Positions 1-8,087 are shown, counted from the stretch's first letter. The stretch is DNA of 20,447 bases from Anaerofilum sp. (GCA_020024115.1 JAHHUF010000022.1:1-20447), one strand, 5' to 3'. A program made the numbers and translations. The notes: generated by a model not told the origin, from the letters alone.

Positions 1-128
1 ACGCCATTGATAAACCGCCGGTTATCCTGTGCGATTCCTCCCCACTGACCTCGTTGTCCTGGTAGGTGCGACTCCAACAGATTCCATACCTTATCACTTA
101 TATCATGTCGTTGCTGTTCGTTGCTCAT
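1..128 (-). CDS. IS5-family transposase, N-terminal part (cut by window edge)
   Basis: Reading the minus strand from the ATG at 128 gives a protein that begins MSNEQQRHDISDKVWNLLES and continues through LPGQRGQWGGIAQDNRRFING to the window edge. This matches the N-terminal helical DUF4096-type domain of IS5-family (IS427/IS1031-like) transposases, whose usual pattern is 'lt-d-W--i-p-LPg-rG--G--a-dNR-FingvLwvl'. A good ribosome-binding site (GAGGTGATCCT) precedes the ATG. The catalytic DDE region lies outside the window, so activity cannot be judged. The element abuts the broken 5' end of the GH3 gene that starts near 191, which suggests it inserted into or next to that gene. No terminal inverted repeat could be fixed from one end alone. 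Confidence 0.8.
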   Translation of the reverse strand, partial: MSNEQQRHDISDKVWNLLESHLPGQRGQWGGIAQDNRRFING

Positions 129-158
129 AGGATCACCTCTTTCTGTCCTGATGTTCCT

Positions 159-164
159 ATTATA
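159..164 (-). promoter_or_regulatory. -10 box of the transposase promoter
   Basis: The minus strand carries a perfect TATAAT about 30 nt upstream of the transposase ATG. No good -35 box is present at 17 bp (TAGTGT at 182-187). A weak or junction-dependent promoter is common for insertion sequences. Confidence 0.45.
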
Positions 165-190
165 TCATATTACTCGGGTATACACTATTT

Positions 191-1918
191 AGTATGTATT
201 CTGAAAAAGATTTTTGGCATTTAAAAAGTGCTGCCCATCTGGGAATTCTTGAAGTAATGGTGTCTGATGGCCCACATGGTTTGCGAAAGCAAGAGGGCGA
301 CTCTGACCATCTTGGTATGAATCGTTCCATCCAAAGCTGTGTGCTTTCCCACAGCCAGCACGACTGCTGCCAGTTTTGACCGCAATCTTCTTTTTCAACT
401 GGGCGATGCTTAGGCACTGAATGTCAAGCCGAAAACATTTCTGTTTTGCTGGGGCCGGAGATTAATATAAAACGCAGCCTTTTATGTGGACGAAACTTTG
501 AATATTTTTCAGAAGACCCTTATTTAGCTGGTGAGCTGTCTGCTGCACAAATTCAAGGGGTACAAAAGCACCATGTTGGCACAAGTTTAAAGCGTTTTGC
601 TGCAAACAATCAAGAATATATGCGTTTAAGCTGTTCATCAAATTTGGATGAGCGGACTCTGCGTGAAATTTATCTTACTGCATTTGAAATTGCGGTAAAA
701 AAAGCAAAGCCATACACTTTAATGTGCAGCTATAATAAAATCAACGGAGAATATGCCAGTGAAAACGAATATCTTCTCAATAAAATTTTGCGTGATGAGT
801 GGAGGTTTGATGGATTTGTTATCAGCGATTGGGGAGCTGTAAACGACCGAGTAAAAGACTTAAAAACTGGTTTGGATTTGGAAATGCCAGCAAGCAATGG
901 CTGCACCGATGCCGAAATTGTAGAGGCTGTAAAAAACGGAACTTTGGATGAATCTGTTTTAGACAAAACTATGGAACGCATTTTGACTACGATATTCCGC
1001 TTTGCAGACAACCGAGAAAAACAAACCTTTCCTCTGGAACAGCATCACGCATTGGCGACGGCAATGGAAAAAGAATGTGCAGTTTTGCTGAAAAACGAAA
1101 ACATTCTACCTTTATCCAGAACATCCAAGATTGCTTATATTGGCACATTTGCAAAACACCCTCATTTTCAAGGTGGTGGTTCTTCTCACATCAACTGCAA
1201 TCAATTTTCAAGTGCATTGGAAATTACAGGTCAATCTTGTGATGTATCCTATGCAAAAGGATTTGAAAGTACAACGGACAAAATTGATTCCGAGCTGTTT
1301 AATCATGCTATCGAAACTGCTAAAAAGGCAGAAGTTGCTGTTTCGGTCACCATCAAAAACACCGGAAAAACTGCCGGGAAAGCTGTGGCTCAATTGTATG
1401 TAAAAGGCACTACCAATACCGTTATGCGCCCCGAAAAAGAACTAAAAGGATTTGAAAAGGTATTTTGGGAGCCAAACGAAAGCAAAACTGTTACAATGGA
1501 GTTGGATGCCCGTTCGCTTAGCTGGTATTGTGAAGAATTAGGCGACTGGTATGCTGCAAGTGGCAAATATCAGGTTTTGGTTGGTGAATCCAGTGCAGAC
1601 ATTCGTGTTGTAGGAGGACTGTCATTTTCAACCAAAAAAGAACCGCCTTTCATCGTCACCCTAAACACAACTATTGGTGAGCTTTTATCCCATCCAAAAC
1701 TGTCTGATACTGCCAAAGAATTTGTAAAAGATTTTAACCTTGCCAATTCAGGTGAAAACAACAATGATGAAAACGCTCCTGCTGTCAGTGATGAGGCTGC
1801 GTTTGAAATGTTTGTTTCCTCTCCCTTGCGCTCATGCCGCAGCTTTTGGGGTGTTTCCACTGATGTGTTGATGCAGAAAGTAGATGAGTTTAACACTATT
1901 CTCAAAAATAAAACTTGA
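191..1918 (+). pseudogene. Decayed GH3 beta-glucosidase (5' truncated, two frameshifts, internal deletion)
   Basis: The remnant belongs to the clostridial GH3 beta-glucosidase family (N-terminal TIM-barrel, alpha/beta sandwich, fibronectin-III-like domain), enzymes that remove glucose from beta-glucosides. From 191 it reads S-MYSEKDFWHLKS...VMVSDGPHGLRKQ, which is family sequence that normally follows a short N-terminus; that start and the promoter are missing next to the IS. A one-base gain at about 329-336 and a one-base loss at about 409-413 shift the frame across CFPTA..AASFDRNLLFQLGDA, giving a stop at 377, and then restore it. The remaining open frame (446-1918, 490 aa) keeps GRNFEYFSEDPYLAGE, the KRFAANNQE region and the SDW nucleophile aspartate (GFVISDWGAVND). 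At about 1340 the sequence passes directly from AKKAEVAV into SVTIKNTGK. The first is the start of the sandwich strand normally followed by FAGLPD...E-EG-DR, and the second belongs to the Fn3-like domain. The intervening 150-200 residues, which normally carry the acid/base glutamate and the HGLSYT segment, are absent. The C-terminal Fn3 part and tail (TIGELL...PLRSCRSFWG) look normal. The gene is almost certainly non-functional. Confidence 0.88.
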
Positions 1919-1930
1919 TAAAACAACAGT

Positions 1931-1965
1931 CCCCAAACAGTCATCAGACCGTTTGGGGTTTCTTA
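1931..1965 (+). terminator. Intrinsic terminator between convergent GH3 remnant and M18 aminopeptidase
   Basis: CCCCAAAC (1931-1938) pairs with GTTTGGGG (1951-1958), and an inner GTC/GAC pair closes a four-base loop. TTTCTT follows on the plus strand. It lies just past the GH3 stop, and the same hairpin with a weaker T-tract (GTTGTTTTAT) can serve the convergent gene on the minus strand. Confidence 0.8.
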
Positions 1966-1998
1966 TGATTGCCAAAAGATGTAATGTTTTAAAAAACT

Positions 1999-3399
1999 TT
2001 ACTCTGCACTGTTTGCAAATGCTGCAAATGCAAGATAGGTGTTATAAACATCAGCTTTTGCGGTGACTTCAAAAGGAGAGTGCATTGCCAATACAGGAAC
2101 ACCAATATCAACCGTATCCACACCCAAAGAGGAAATCAAATATGCAACAGTTCCGCCGCCGCCTTGGTCAACCTTGCCCAGTTCACCAGTCTGCCATACA
2201 ACACCTTCTTTATCCAACAAACGCATTGCATACTCCATCAACTCTGCATTTGCATCGTTGGTACCGCCTTTTCCACGGCTGCCGGTATATTTTGTCAATG
2301 CAACACCTTTGTTTACATAGGTGCTGTTGCGGGGGTCAAATGCGTCGGGGAAAGTTGGGTCGTATGCTGCACTTACATCAGCAGACAAGCAACGGGAATG
2401 TTCCAAAACTTCCACAACATCTGAACCAAAGCAAGCTGCCAGCTTACGGATATAGTTCAGCATAAAGTCACTGGACAATCCGGTATAACCAACGCTGCCA
2501 ATCTCCTCTTTATCGGTCAAAACACACAAAGTGGTAAAGGTTGGGTTTTTGCACTCGATTTCAGCCATCAATGCAGTATAAGAACAACTGCGGTCATCCT
2601 GACCATAGCCACCAATCAAACCACGGTCAAAGCCAATGTCAGCCGCTTTGGCAGCAGGAACTACTTCTACTTCTGCACGGATAAAATCACGCTCAGTGAT
2701 GCCGTATTTTTCATTCAACAACTGCATTGTGTGCAATTTGATGCGGTCGGATGCTTCTTCGTCCATAAAGGGCAGGCTGCCAACCACCAGATTCAGCTCC
2801 TCACCACGGATGCCATCTGCCAAGGTGCGTTTATTTTGGTCAGCAGACAGGTGGGGCAGCAGGTCGGTGATGCAGAATACTGGGTCGCCAGCTTCTTCAC
2901 CGATGCGGATTTCCACACGCTCACCATTCTTTTTGTAAACAACACCATGTAATGCCAAAGGAGTTGCAACCCACTGATATTTGCGAATACCGCCATAGTA
3001 GTGAGTTTTGAACAAAGACAAACCGTCTTTTTCATACAAAGGCAAAGGCTTCAAGTCCAAACGGGGTGCATCAATATGTGCTGCATTGATGTGTAAACCT
3101 TCTTCCAAATTTTTTGTGCCAATGGTAGAAGCCAGCAGACATTTTTCACGGTTGATGTAATAAATCTTGTCACCGGCTTTCAGGCTCATGCCACGCTCAA
3201 ACTTGCGATAGCCTGCCTCAAGCAGCAGTTTTTCGCCTGCCAAAACAGCCTCACGCTCTGTTTTGCCATCGTCCAAAAACTTTTTATATCCCTCACAAAA
3301 CTCCTGTGCTTTTGCAATGCAGTCAGGTGCTGCATCGGCTGCATGGGGAGCTTTGTATAGCAGTTCTTTTGCCAATTCTTTTGCTGTTTTGTTTTCCAT
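1999..3399 (-). CDS. apeA: M18-family zinc aminopeptidase
   Basis: This 466-aa cytoplasmic metallo-aminopeptidase removes N-terminal residues from peptides. It matches the M18 (aspartyl aminopeptidase-like, bacterial type 1) family in length and motifs: NAAHIDAPR near residues 105-113 supplies the first metal-ligand His and the adjacent catalytic Asp, GYGQDDRSCSY the bridging Asp region, TDKEEIGSVG the catalytic/metal glutamates, and MHSPFEVTAKAD near the C-terminus the last metal His. The ATG at 3399 is preceded by AAAAAGGAGC at good spacing. Only 44 nt separate it from the upstream transglycosylase stop, with no convincing promoter between them, so it is probably the last gene of the DUF951-prfA-tsaC-coaE cluster. 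Nothing appears missing. The type-1 subfamily name is inferred from length and motifs. Confidence 0.92.
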   Translation of the reverse strand: MENKTAKELAKELLYKAPHAADAAPDCIAKAQEFCEGYKKFLDDGKTEREAVLAGEKLLLEAGYRKFERGMSLKAGDKIYYINREKCLLASTIGTKNLEEGLHINAAHIDAPRLDLKPLPLYEKDGLSLFKTHYYGGIRKYQWVATPLALHGVVYKKNGERVEIRIGEEAGDPVFCITDLLPHLSADQNKRTLADGIRGEELNLVVGSLPFMDEEASDRIKLHTMQLLNEKYGITERDFIRAEVEVVPAAKAADIGFDRGLIGGYGQDDRSCSYTALMAEIECKNPTFTTLCVLTDKEEIGSVGYTGLSSDFMLNYIRKLAACFGSDVVEVLEHSRCLSADVSAAYDPTFPDAFDPRNSTYVNKGVALTKYTGSRGKGGTNDANAELMEYAMRLLDKEGVVWQTGELGKVDQGGGGTVAYLISSLGVDTVDIGVPVLAMHSPFEVTAKADVYNTYLAFAAFANSAE

Positions 3400-3443
3400 T
3401 TTAATTGCTCCTTTTTATTCTCTATATTCCTCGGCAAAACAAT

Positions 3444-4016
3444 TTATTGCTTGCCGTAAAGGGTAAGGTATTTGTCATAATTGTGGGTGATTTTATAGAC
3501 ATAGCGATTCATCTGGGGAAATGGATATTCGCTCAACACTGCACCATCGGAAGTATATGCAGGGTCTTCCAGCAACTTATCCACCGTCCCCCATCCGCTG
3601 TGATAGGCAGCGGCCGCTGTTGCAAGGTCGCCATTGTATCGTTCCAGACAGCGGTCGATAAAATAAGCACCAAACCGAATATTGGTATCTGCGTCATACA
3701 AATCTTCAAAAGAAATTTCTTCGTTAGGTGCAGCTTTCAGCTTAATCCATGCAAAAGTTTCTTCTGTAATCTGCATCAATCCTCTTGCTCCCACATTGGA
3801 CACTGCATTGGGATTGAATCCGCTTTCTGTTTTAATCACAGCATATAAAACCTGTGGGTCAAGGTCATATTCTGCCGCCCACCGTTCAATGCTTTGCTGA
3901 TATTTTTGAGGATACCGCATCAAATTCACTTGATGGATTCCAATCGGAATCAGCCAAACCAGCACCACAACTCCTATGAGCCAAAGCCAAAAATTTTTAA
4001 AATATTGTTTCTTCAT
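3444..4016 (-). CDS. Membrane-anchored soluble lytic transglycosylase (SLT domain)
   Basis: The product is a 190-aa peptidoglycan lytic transglycosylase that cleaves MurNAc-GlcNAc strands outside the membrane. Residues about 9-30 form one hydrophobic helix (FWLWLIGVVVLVWLIPIGI) with a positively charged N-terminus, so it is a signal anchor. The SLT fold follows: VLYAVIKTESGFNP places the catalytic Glu near residue 64, then SNVGARGLMQI (the GLMQ motif, about 79-82), RFGAYFIDRCLERYNGDLATAAAAYHSG (the AYNAG-like motif, here AYHSG). The length fits the small Slt proteins often found next to coaE in Clostridia. The ATG at 4016 lies inside the 3' end of coaE (20-bp overlap), with GAGG just upstream, so translation is probably coupled. 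Confidence 0.9.
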   Translation of the reverse strand: MKKQYFKNFWLWLIGVVVLVWLIPIGIHQVNLMRYPQKYQQSIERWAAEYDLDPQVLYAVIKTESGFNPNAVSNVGARGLMQITEETFAWIKLKAAPNEEISFEDLYDADTNIRFGAYFIDRCLERYNGDLATAAAAYHSGWGTVDKLLEDPAYTSDGAVLSEYPFPQMNRYVYKITHNYDKYLTLYGKQ

Positions 4017-4614
4017 AAAAATCCTCGTCTGTCAGCTTTTTCAAAATCGCTGCTGCCTGTTGGTACAATTCCTGTGTACTTGTATTGTTGCAAATGATAT
4101 AATCCGCTGCGTCTTTCAACACAGATTCGGGGGTTTGTGCATCCAATCTTCGTTTTGCCATTTCGGCAGAAATTCCATCTCGGCTGCAAATACGCTGAAT
4201 TGCAATTGCTTGTTCTGTTGTCACTAAAATAATTTTATCACAAAACTGCTGCAGCCGATGCCCTACAATGACAGCGCCATCCACAAAAAACAATTTTTGG
4301 GCTGCATTTTTTTGCTGTTCTAAAATCCGACGAATAATTTCGGGATGTGTAATATCTGTCAAAGCCTGTGTTCCTTCCGAAGTTGCAAAGGCTCTGTCTG
4401 CCAGCAAACGACGGTTTAATTCTCCATTTGTTTTAAAAATATCCTGTCCGAAGCGCTCTGCAAGCAATTGTAGGCATGGGCTTGGCGGCTGCAAAACCTG
4501 TCTTGCCACCAAATCGGCATCGCATACTTGAAATCCCCTGTTTCGATAATATTCTGATACCTGTGATTTTCCGCTGCCACTTCTGCCTGTAATAGCAATC
4601 ATCAAGGCGCTCAT
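3997..4614 (-). CDS. coaE: Dephospho-CoA kinase
   Basis: CoaE catalyses the last step of CoA synthesis, ATP-dependent phosphorylation of the 3'-OH of dephospho-CoA in the cytoplasm. The 205-aa protein opens with a P-loop (AITGRSGSGKS, Walker A about residues 8-17), followed by the DAD motif (VCDADLVARQVL) and HPEI, all typical of the family, as is the length. The ATG at 4614 overlaps the tsaC stop by ATGA, implying coupled translation. A second in-frame Met four codons later (MIAITG) could also be the start and cannot be excluded. The 3' end overlaps the transglycosylase gene. Confidence 0.94.
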   Translation of the reverse strand: MSALMIAITGRSGSGKSQVSEYYRNRGFQVCDADLVARQVLQPPSPCLQLLAERFGQDIFKTNGELNRRLLADRAFATSEGTQALTDITHPEIIRRILEQQKNAAQKLFFVDGAVIVGHRLQQFCDKIILVTTEQAIAIQRICSRDGISAEMAKRRLDAQTPESVLKDAADYIICNNTSTQELYQQAAAILKKLTDEDFYEETIF

Positions 4615-5630
4615 AGCTGCACCACCCGAAATGCCGCTGCACGCAGCAATCTGTTATACACCGCCAGTGCAACTCCATCTTCGGCAGGGCAACGGGCATA
4701 CACTTGTTGCGCACCGTTTTCGTCCAGTTTTCTCAGTGCCGAAAACAATTCTCTTGCCTGAGATGATGGGTCGTTTTCTTTGCCATACACTACAAAGGGA
4801 ACCTGCATGGCTGGTGCATCTTCTTCAAAGCACAGTGCTGCAACTCCTTGATGGTTGTGCTGTTGCAAATATTGCTGATACTGCAAAGAATTTCCTTTCA
4901 AAATGGTAACCTGTGCTTTTGGGGCATAGTGTTTATACTTCATGCCGGGGCTTTCCACCTTTTCCCCTTGCTCCAAAATATGCGTGACTGCATGGGCAAT
5001 CTCCACTTCTTTTTGAAGCACCTGCTCCAATTGTTCTTTGGTGATGTATCCGGGGCGCAGCAAAATCGGCTTTTTCCCTGCCAAACTAATAACTGTGGAT
5101 TCCACACCAACTTCACAACTTCCGCCCTCCAAAATCAGAGGGATTCGCCCCTGCATATCCTGCAACACATATTTTGCCTCGGTAGGGCTGGGGCTGCCGG
5201 AAAGATTCGCCGAAGGTGCAGCCAATGGCAGTCCGCTTTCTGAAATTACTTTTTGTGCCACCGGATGGGACGGCACCCGCACAGCAACGGTGTCCAGCCC
5301 TGCACAAACCTGCTCTGCCAGATTGCCGTTATGGGGTAAAATAATGGTCAACGGGCCCGGCCAAAAGGCATCTGCCAGTTTTTTTGCATCTTCTGTTACT
5401 TCAACCACCAAAGTTTTCCACATTTCAATGCTGTCAATGTGGACAATCAGTGGATTATCCTGTGGTCTGCCTTTTGCAGCAAAAATCTTTTCCACCGCTG
5501 TGCCATCCATTGCATTTGCAGCCAGCCCATATACGGTTTCAGTTGGAATCGCCACAAGTTCCCCTTGTTTCAACAATTGGGCTGCCTGCAAAATTCCTGA
5601 GGAATCCGCTTGCATCAAATTTGTCTGCAT
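4611..5630 (-). CDS. tsaC: L-threonylcarbamoyladenylate synthase, Sua5 type
   Basis: This enzyme makes threonylcarbamoyl-AMP from threonine, bicarbonate and ATP, the precursor for t6A37 in ANN-decoding tRNAs. The 339-aa protein has the YrdC fold (about residues 13-200: ELVAIPTETVYGLAANA, FAAKGRPQDNPLIVHI, PLAAPSANLSGSPSPT, GVESTVISL, LLRPGYI) and then a linker and the C-terminal Sua5 domain (SPGMKYKHYAPKAQV onward). It is therefore the long Sua5-type enzyme (ywlC-like) rather than the short E. coli TsaC. The ATG at 5630 is 3 nt after the prfA stop, and its ribosome-binding site GGAGG lies in the last prfA codons. The gene for PrmC, often located between prfA and tsaC in Firmicutes, is not present here. 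Confidence 0.94.
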   Translation of the reverse strand: MQTNLMQADSSGILQAAQLLKQGELVAIPTETVYGLAANAMDGTAVEKIFAAKGRPQDNPLIVHIDSIEMWKTLVVEVTEDAKKLADAFWPGPLTIILPHNGNLAEQVCAGLDTVAVRVPSHPVAQKVISESGLPLAAPSANLSGSPSPTEAKYVLQDMQGRIPLILEGGSCEVGVESTVISLAGKKPILLRPGYITKEQLEQVLQKEVEIAHAVTHILEQGEKVESPGMKYKHYAPKAQVTILKGNSLQYQQYLQQHNHQGVAALCFEEDAPAMQVPFVVYGKENDPSSQARELFSALRKLDENGAQQVYARCPAEDGVALAVYNRLLRAAAFRVVQL

Positions 5631-5633
5631 TTG

Positions 5634-6707
5634 TCATTCCTCCGCGTTTTTCAATTTTTCTGCTTGGTCTGCTGTTACCAGAGTGTCAATAATTTCTTCC
5701 AAATCGCCATTCATGATACTCTCCAGTTTATAAAGGGTTAATCCTACACGATGGTCTGTCAGCCTGCCCTGCGGAAAATTATAGGTGCGGATTCGCTCAC
5801 TGCGGTCGCCTGTTCCCACCTGACTTTTGCGTGCTGCATCAATGGCATCTTTTTGTTCTGCCTGTTTTTGTGCCAACAGACGGCTACGCAGCACTTTCAA
5901 TGCTTTTTCTTTATTTTTCAGCTGGCTGCGTTCATCCTGACACTCCACCACCATACCCGAAGGCAAGTGAGTGACACGAATTGCACTGGATGTTTTATTG
6001 ATATGCTGTCCACCGGCACCCGAAGAACGGAAGGTGTCGATTCTCAAATCGTTCATGTCCAAATCAAAGTCTACTTCTTCTGCCTCTGCCATAACGGCAA
6101 CGGTTACAGTAGAAGTATGCACTCTGCCTTGGGTTTCGGTTTCTGGCACACGCTGCACTCGATGCACGCCGCTTTCAAACTTCAAGCGGCTGTATGCACC
6201 TGCACCCTCAATAGCAAAGCTCACTTCTTTCACACCACCCAATTCGGTGGCATTCATGCTCAGGATTTCGGTTTTCCATCCTTGGCTGTCTGCATACATG
6301 GAATACATCCGCAGCAAACTGTTGGCAAACAGTGCCGCTTCTTCACCGCCTGCACCACCACGAATTTCCAAAATAACATTTTTTTCATCCCGTGGGTCTT
6401 TGGGCAGCAGCAAAATCTTCAATTCCTCGCCATAGGTTTCCATATTTTCTTTGCCTTCAGCAAGCTGATGCTGCACCATTTCCCGAAAATCAGCCTCCAA
6501 TCCGCCTTCATCCAGCAGTTCTTTGGCTTCCTCATATTCCTGTTTGGCACTATTATATTCTGCCAGTTTTTCTACAATTGGCTCGAGTGTTCGATATTCT
6601 TTCATCAAATCCCGATACAACTGATTGTTTTGTACAGTGGCGGGGTCTTGCAAGCGTTGATTTATTTCTTCAAAGCGTCGCTGTACATCACTCAACTTAT
6701 CAAACAT
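5634..6707 (-). CDS. prfA: Peptide chain release factor 1
   Basis: RF1 recognises UAA and UAG in the ribosomal A site and triggers hydrolysis of peptidyl-tRNA. The 357-aa protein has the standard length. The stop-codon-reading P-x-T motif is PET at residues 188-190 (QRVPETETQGR), and the catalytic GGQ is at about 232-234 (RSSGAGGQHINKTSSAIRVTH). The PxT motif, as opposed to RF2's SPF, makes it RF1. The N-terminal helical domain (residues about 1-100) is normal. The ATG at 6707 is 4 nt after the DUF951 stop, with AGGAAT upstream. It lies in a co-directional run with tsaC and coaE. Confidence 0.97.
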   Translation of the reverse strand: MFDKLSDVQRRFEEINQRLQDPATVQNNQLYRDLMKEYRTLEPIVEKLAEYNSAKQEYEEAKELLDEGGLEADFREMVQHQLAEGKENMETYGEELKILLLPKDPRDEKNVILEIRGGAGGEEAALFANSLLRMYSMYADSQGWKTEILSMNATELGGVKEVSFAIEGAGAYSRLKFESGVHRVQRVPETETQGRVHTSTVTVAVMAEAEEVDFDLDMNDLRIDTFRSSGAGGQHINKTSSAIRVTHLPSGMVVECQDERSQLKNKEKALKVLRSRLLAQKQAEQKDAIDAARKSQVGTGDRSERIRTYNFPQGRLTDHRVGLTLYKLESIMNGDLEEIIDTLVTADQAEKLKNAEE

Positions 6708-6711
6708 ACTC

Positions 6712-6906
6712 TTATTCCTGAACCCCTTCCGGGCGTATTACCTTTTTTATATTTTTTTCAATTTTGGCACGAGGAATCATAACCTCTCTGCCGCATTTGG
6801 TGCATCGAATCCGAAAATCCATCCCAATTCGCAGCACCAAAAAGCTGCTGTTGCCGCAGGGATGAGGCTTTCGGGTTAAAATTGTGTCATTTACTTGCAC
6901 ATCCAT
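6712..6906 (-). CDS. DUF951 family protein (small Cys-containing protein of unknown role)
   Basis: This is a 64-aa protein of the Firmicute-restricted DUF951 family, recognised by KPHPCG near the N-terminus and the RCTKCGREVMIPRAKIEKNIKK segment. The single Cys in PCG and the CTKCG pair resemble a zinc-binding set but with only three cysteines. Family members have no settled function, and the basic C-terminal tail would suit RNA or DNA contact (inference). I chose the ATG at 6906 because AAGGAG lies 11 nt upstream and the family usually begins at this point; the more upstream in-frame ATG at 6936 has poor spacing to its AAGGG. It is the first gene of the prfA cluster and its promoter lies just upstream. 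Confidence 0.82.
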   Translation of the reverse strand: MDVQVNDTILTRKPHPCGNSSFLVLRIGMDFRIRCTKCGREVMIPRAKIEKNIKKVIRPEGVQE

Positions 6907-6945
6907 TCTGCTCTCAGCTCCTTTTTCTTTTGCCATATCCCTTAT

Positions 6946-6974
6946 ATTATAGTACGCAAAACATCTTTACGCAA
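6946..6974 (-). promoter_or_regulatory. Promoter of the DUF951-prfA-tsaC-coaE operon
   Basis: On the minus strand TTGCGT (6969-6974) and a perfect TATAAT (6946-6951) are separated by 17 bp. The -10 lies about 40 nt before the DUF951 ATG. It sits back to back with the promoter of the S1-domain gene, the two -35 boxes being only 18 bp apart. Confidence 0.65.
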
Positions 6975-6992
6975 TTCTTATGCAAAATGTTT

Positions 6993-7021
6993 TTCACAGT
7001 TTTTTCTTTTGTTGCTATATC
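6993..7021 (+). promoter_or_regulatory. Probable promoter of the S1-domain gene
   Basis: TTCACA (6993-6998), a 17-bp spacer, then TATATC (7016-7021), followed by an untranslated leader of about 70 nt that contains a small CGCC...GGGCG hairpin (around 7047-7065) before the AAGGAGG ribosome-binding site. Confidence 0.45.
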
Positions 7022-7099
7022 CAATGGCACAAACGCATATATTGATATGGAATCGCCTGTAATCGGGCGTGTAACCGTACAAATAAGGAGGAAACTGAA

Positions 7100-8029
7100 A
7101 TGACGGGATTTGAAACCGAGGGAAACGGAATATCCGCCATGAACTTTGGCTGTGAACAACTGCGCAGCGCAATGTTGACAGGGCAAATTTTAGAGGGGCG
7201 TGCCCATGCGTTTGATGCACAAAAGCAGCTGCGTTTTCATTTTGCCGGATGCGAGGGTGTGATGCCCTATGAAGAATGTGCTGATGGAATTGCAAACGGA
7301 ACCGTTCGTCAAATTGCAATTCTAACCCGTGTTGGCAGACCTGTCTGCTTTGTTGTGACAGGTTTTACCGCAGGAAAAAACGGCCCTGTTGCGATACTCA
7401 GCCGAACCAAAGCACAACAGCGTTGCCGACAGCAATATCTTTCAAACTTGCAGTGTGGTGACATTCTTCCCTGCACCGTCACCCATATTGAGCCATTTGG
7501 TGCTTTTTGTGATATTGGGTGCGGCATTGCTGCCCTTTTGCCCATTGACTGCCTTTCGGTATCTCGCATATCTTCCCCCGCTGACCGTGTGAAAGTCGGG
7601 ACAAAGCTGCATTGTGCCATTCGTTCCATTGACCAATACGGCAGGCTGGTGCTTTCTTTGCGGGAGTTGATGGGAACATGGGAAGAAAACGCAAGCCGCT
7701 TTGCCGCCGGCGAAACAGTGCTTGGCATTGTGCGCAGTGTGGAGGAATATGGCGTTTTTGTAGAACTTGCCCCCAATCTTGCAGGGCTGGCAGAGCTGGG
7801 CGGAAAACCACTGGCACCCGGGCAGGTAGTGAGCGTGTACATCAAGAGCATTTTACCCGAAAAAATGAAAATAAAACTGGTGATTCTTGCTGCATTGGAG
7901 GAAGAATATTTCATTGAACCACAATATTTCATTCAGGAAGGGCATATCGACCATTGGGTCTACTCTTATCCCAACGCACACCGCATGATTGAAACCGATT
8001 TTTCACAGCCTTCTGCTGAAACACAATAA
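7100..8029 (+). CDS. S1-domain RNA-binding protein (ribosomal protein S1-like)
   Basis: This 309-aa cytoplasmic protein has two S1 (OB-fold) RNA-binding repeats. The first is about residues 118-190 (GDILPCTVTHIEPFGAFCDIGCGIAALLP...GRLVLSLREL) and the second about 203-262 (GETVLGIVRSVEEYGVFVELAPNLAGLAE). The first 110 residues (AHAFDAQKQLRFHFAGCEGVMPYEE..., GPVAILSRTKAQ) resemble the degenerate N-terminal S1-like module seen in clostridial S1 homologues. It is shorter than the four-to-six-repeat E. coli S1 and lies alone, so it may assist translation initiation or bind RNA more generally; its target cannot be read from the sequence. The ATG at 7100 follows AAGGAGGAAACTGAA, an ideal ribosome-binding site. 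Confidence 0.88.
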   Translation: MTGFETEGNGISAMNFGCEQLRSAMLTGQILEGRAHAFDAQKQLRFHFAGCEGVMPYEECADGIANGTVRQIAILTRVGRPVCFVVTGFTAGKNGPVAILSRTKAQQRCRQQYLSNLQCGDILPCTVTHIEPFGAFCDIGCGIAALLPIDCLSVSRISSPADRVKVGTKLHCAIRSIDQYGRLVLSLRELMGTWEENASRFAAGETVLGIVRSVEEYGVFVELAPNLAGLAELGGKPLAPGQVVSVYIKSILPEKMKIKLVILAALEEEYFIEPQYFIQEGHIDHWVYSYPNAHRMIETDFSQPSAETQ

Positions 8030-8054
8030 TTTGCATTGTTTACAAAGTTTTCTC

Positions 8055-8087
8055 TTGTAAGCATCTGCTATACTATTATATAATAGT
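8055..8087 (+). promoter_or_regulatory. Promoter with overlapping 16-bp palindrome upstream of the DUF4364 gene
   Basis: TTGTAA (8055-8060) and TATAAT (8079-8084) are 18 bp apart. A perfect palindrome, ACTATTATATAATAGT (8072-8087), covers the -10 box. That position would suit an operator bound by a dimeric regulator, possibly the winged-helix protein encoded just downstream (inference). AT-rich palindromes can also arise by chance around a TATAAT box. Confidence 0.45.

Noticed and set aside
5751..6782. Long plus-strand open frame of 343 codons opposite prfA.
   Set aside because: Antisense shadow of prfA; Cys-, His- and Phe-rich translation with no domain, no ribosome-binding site.
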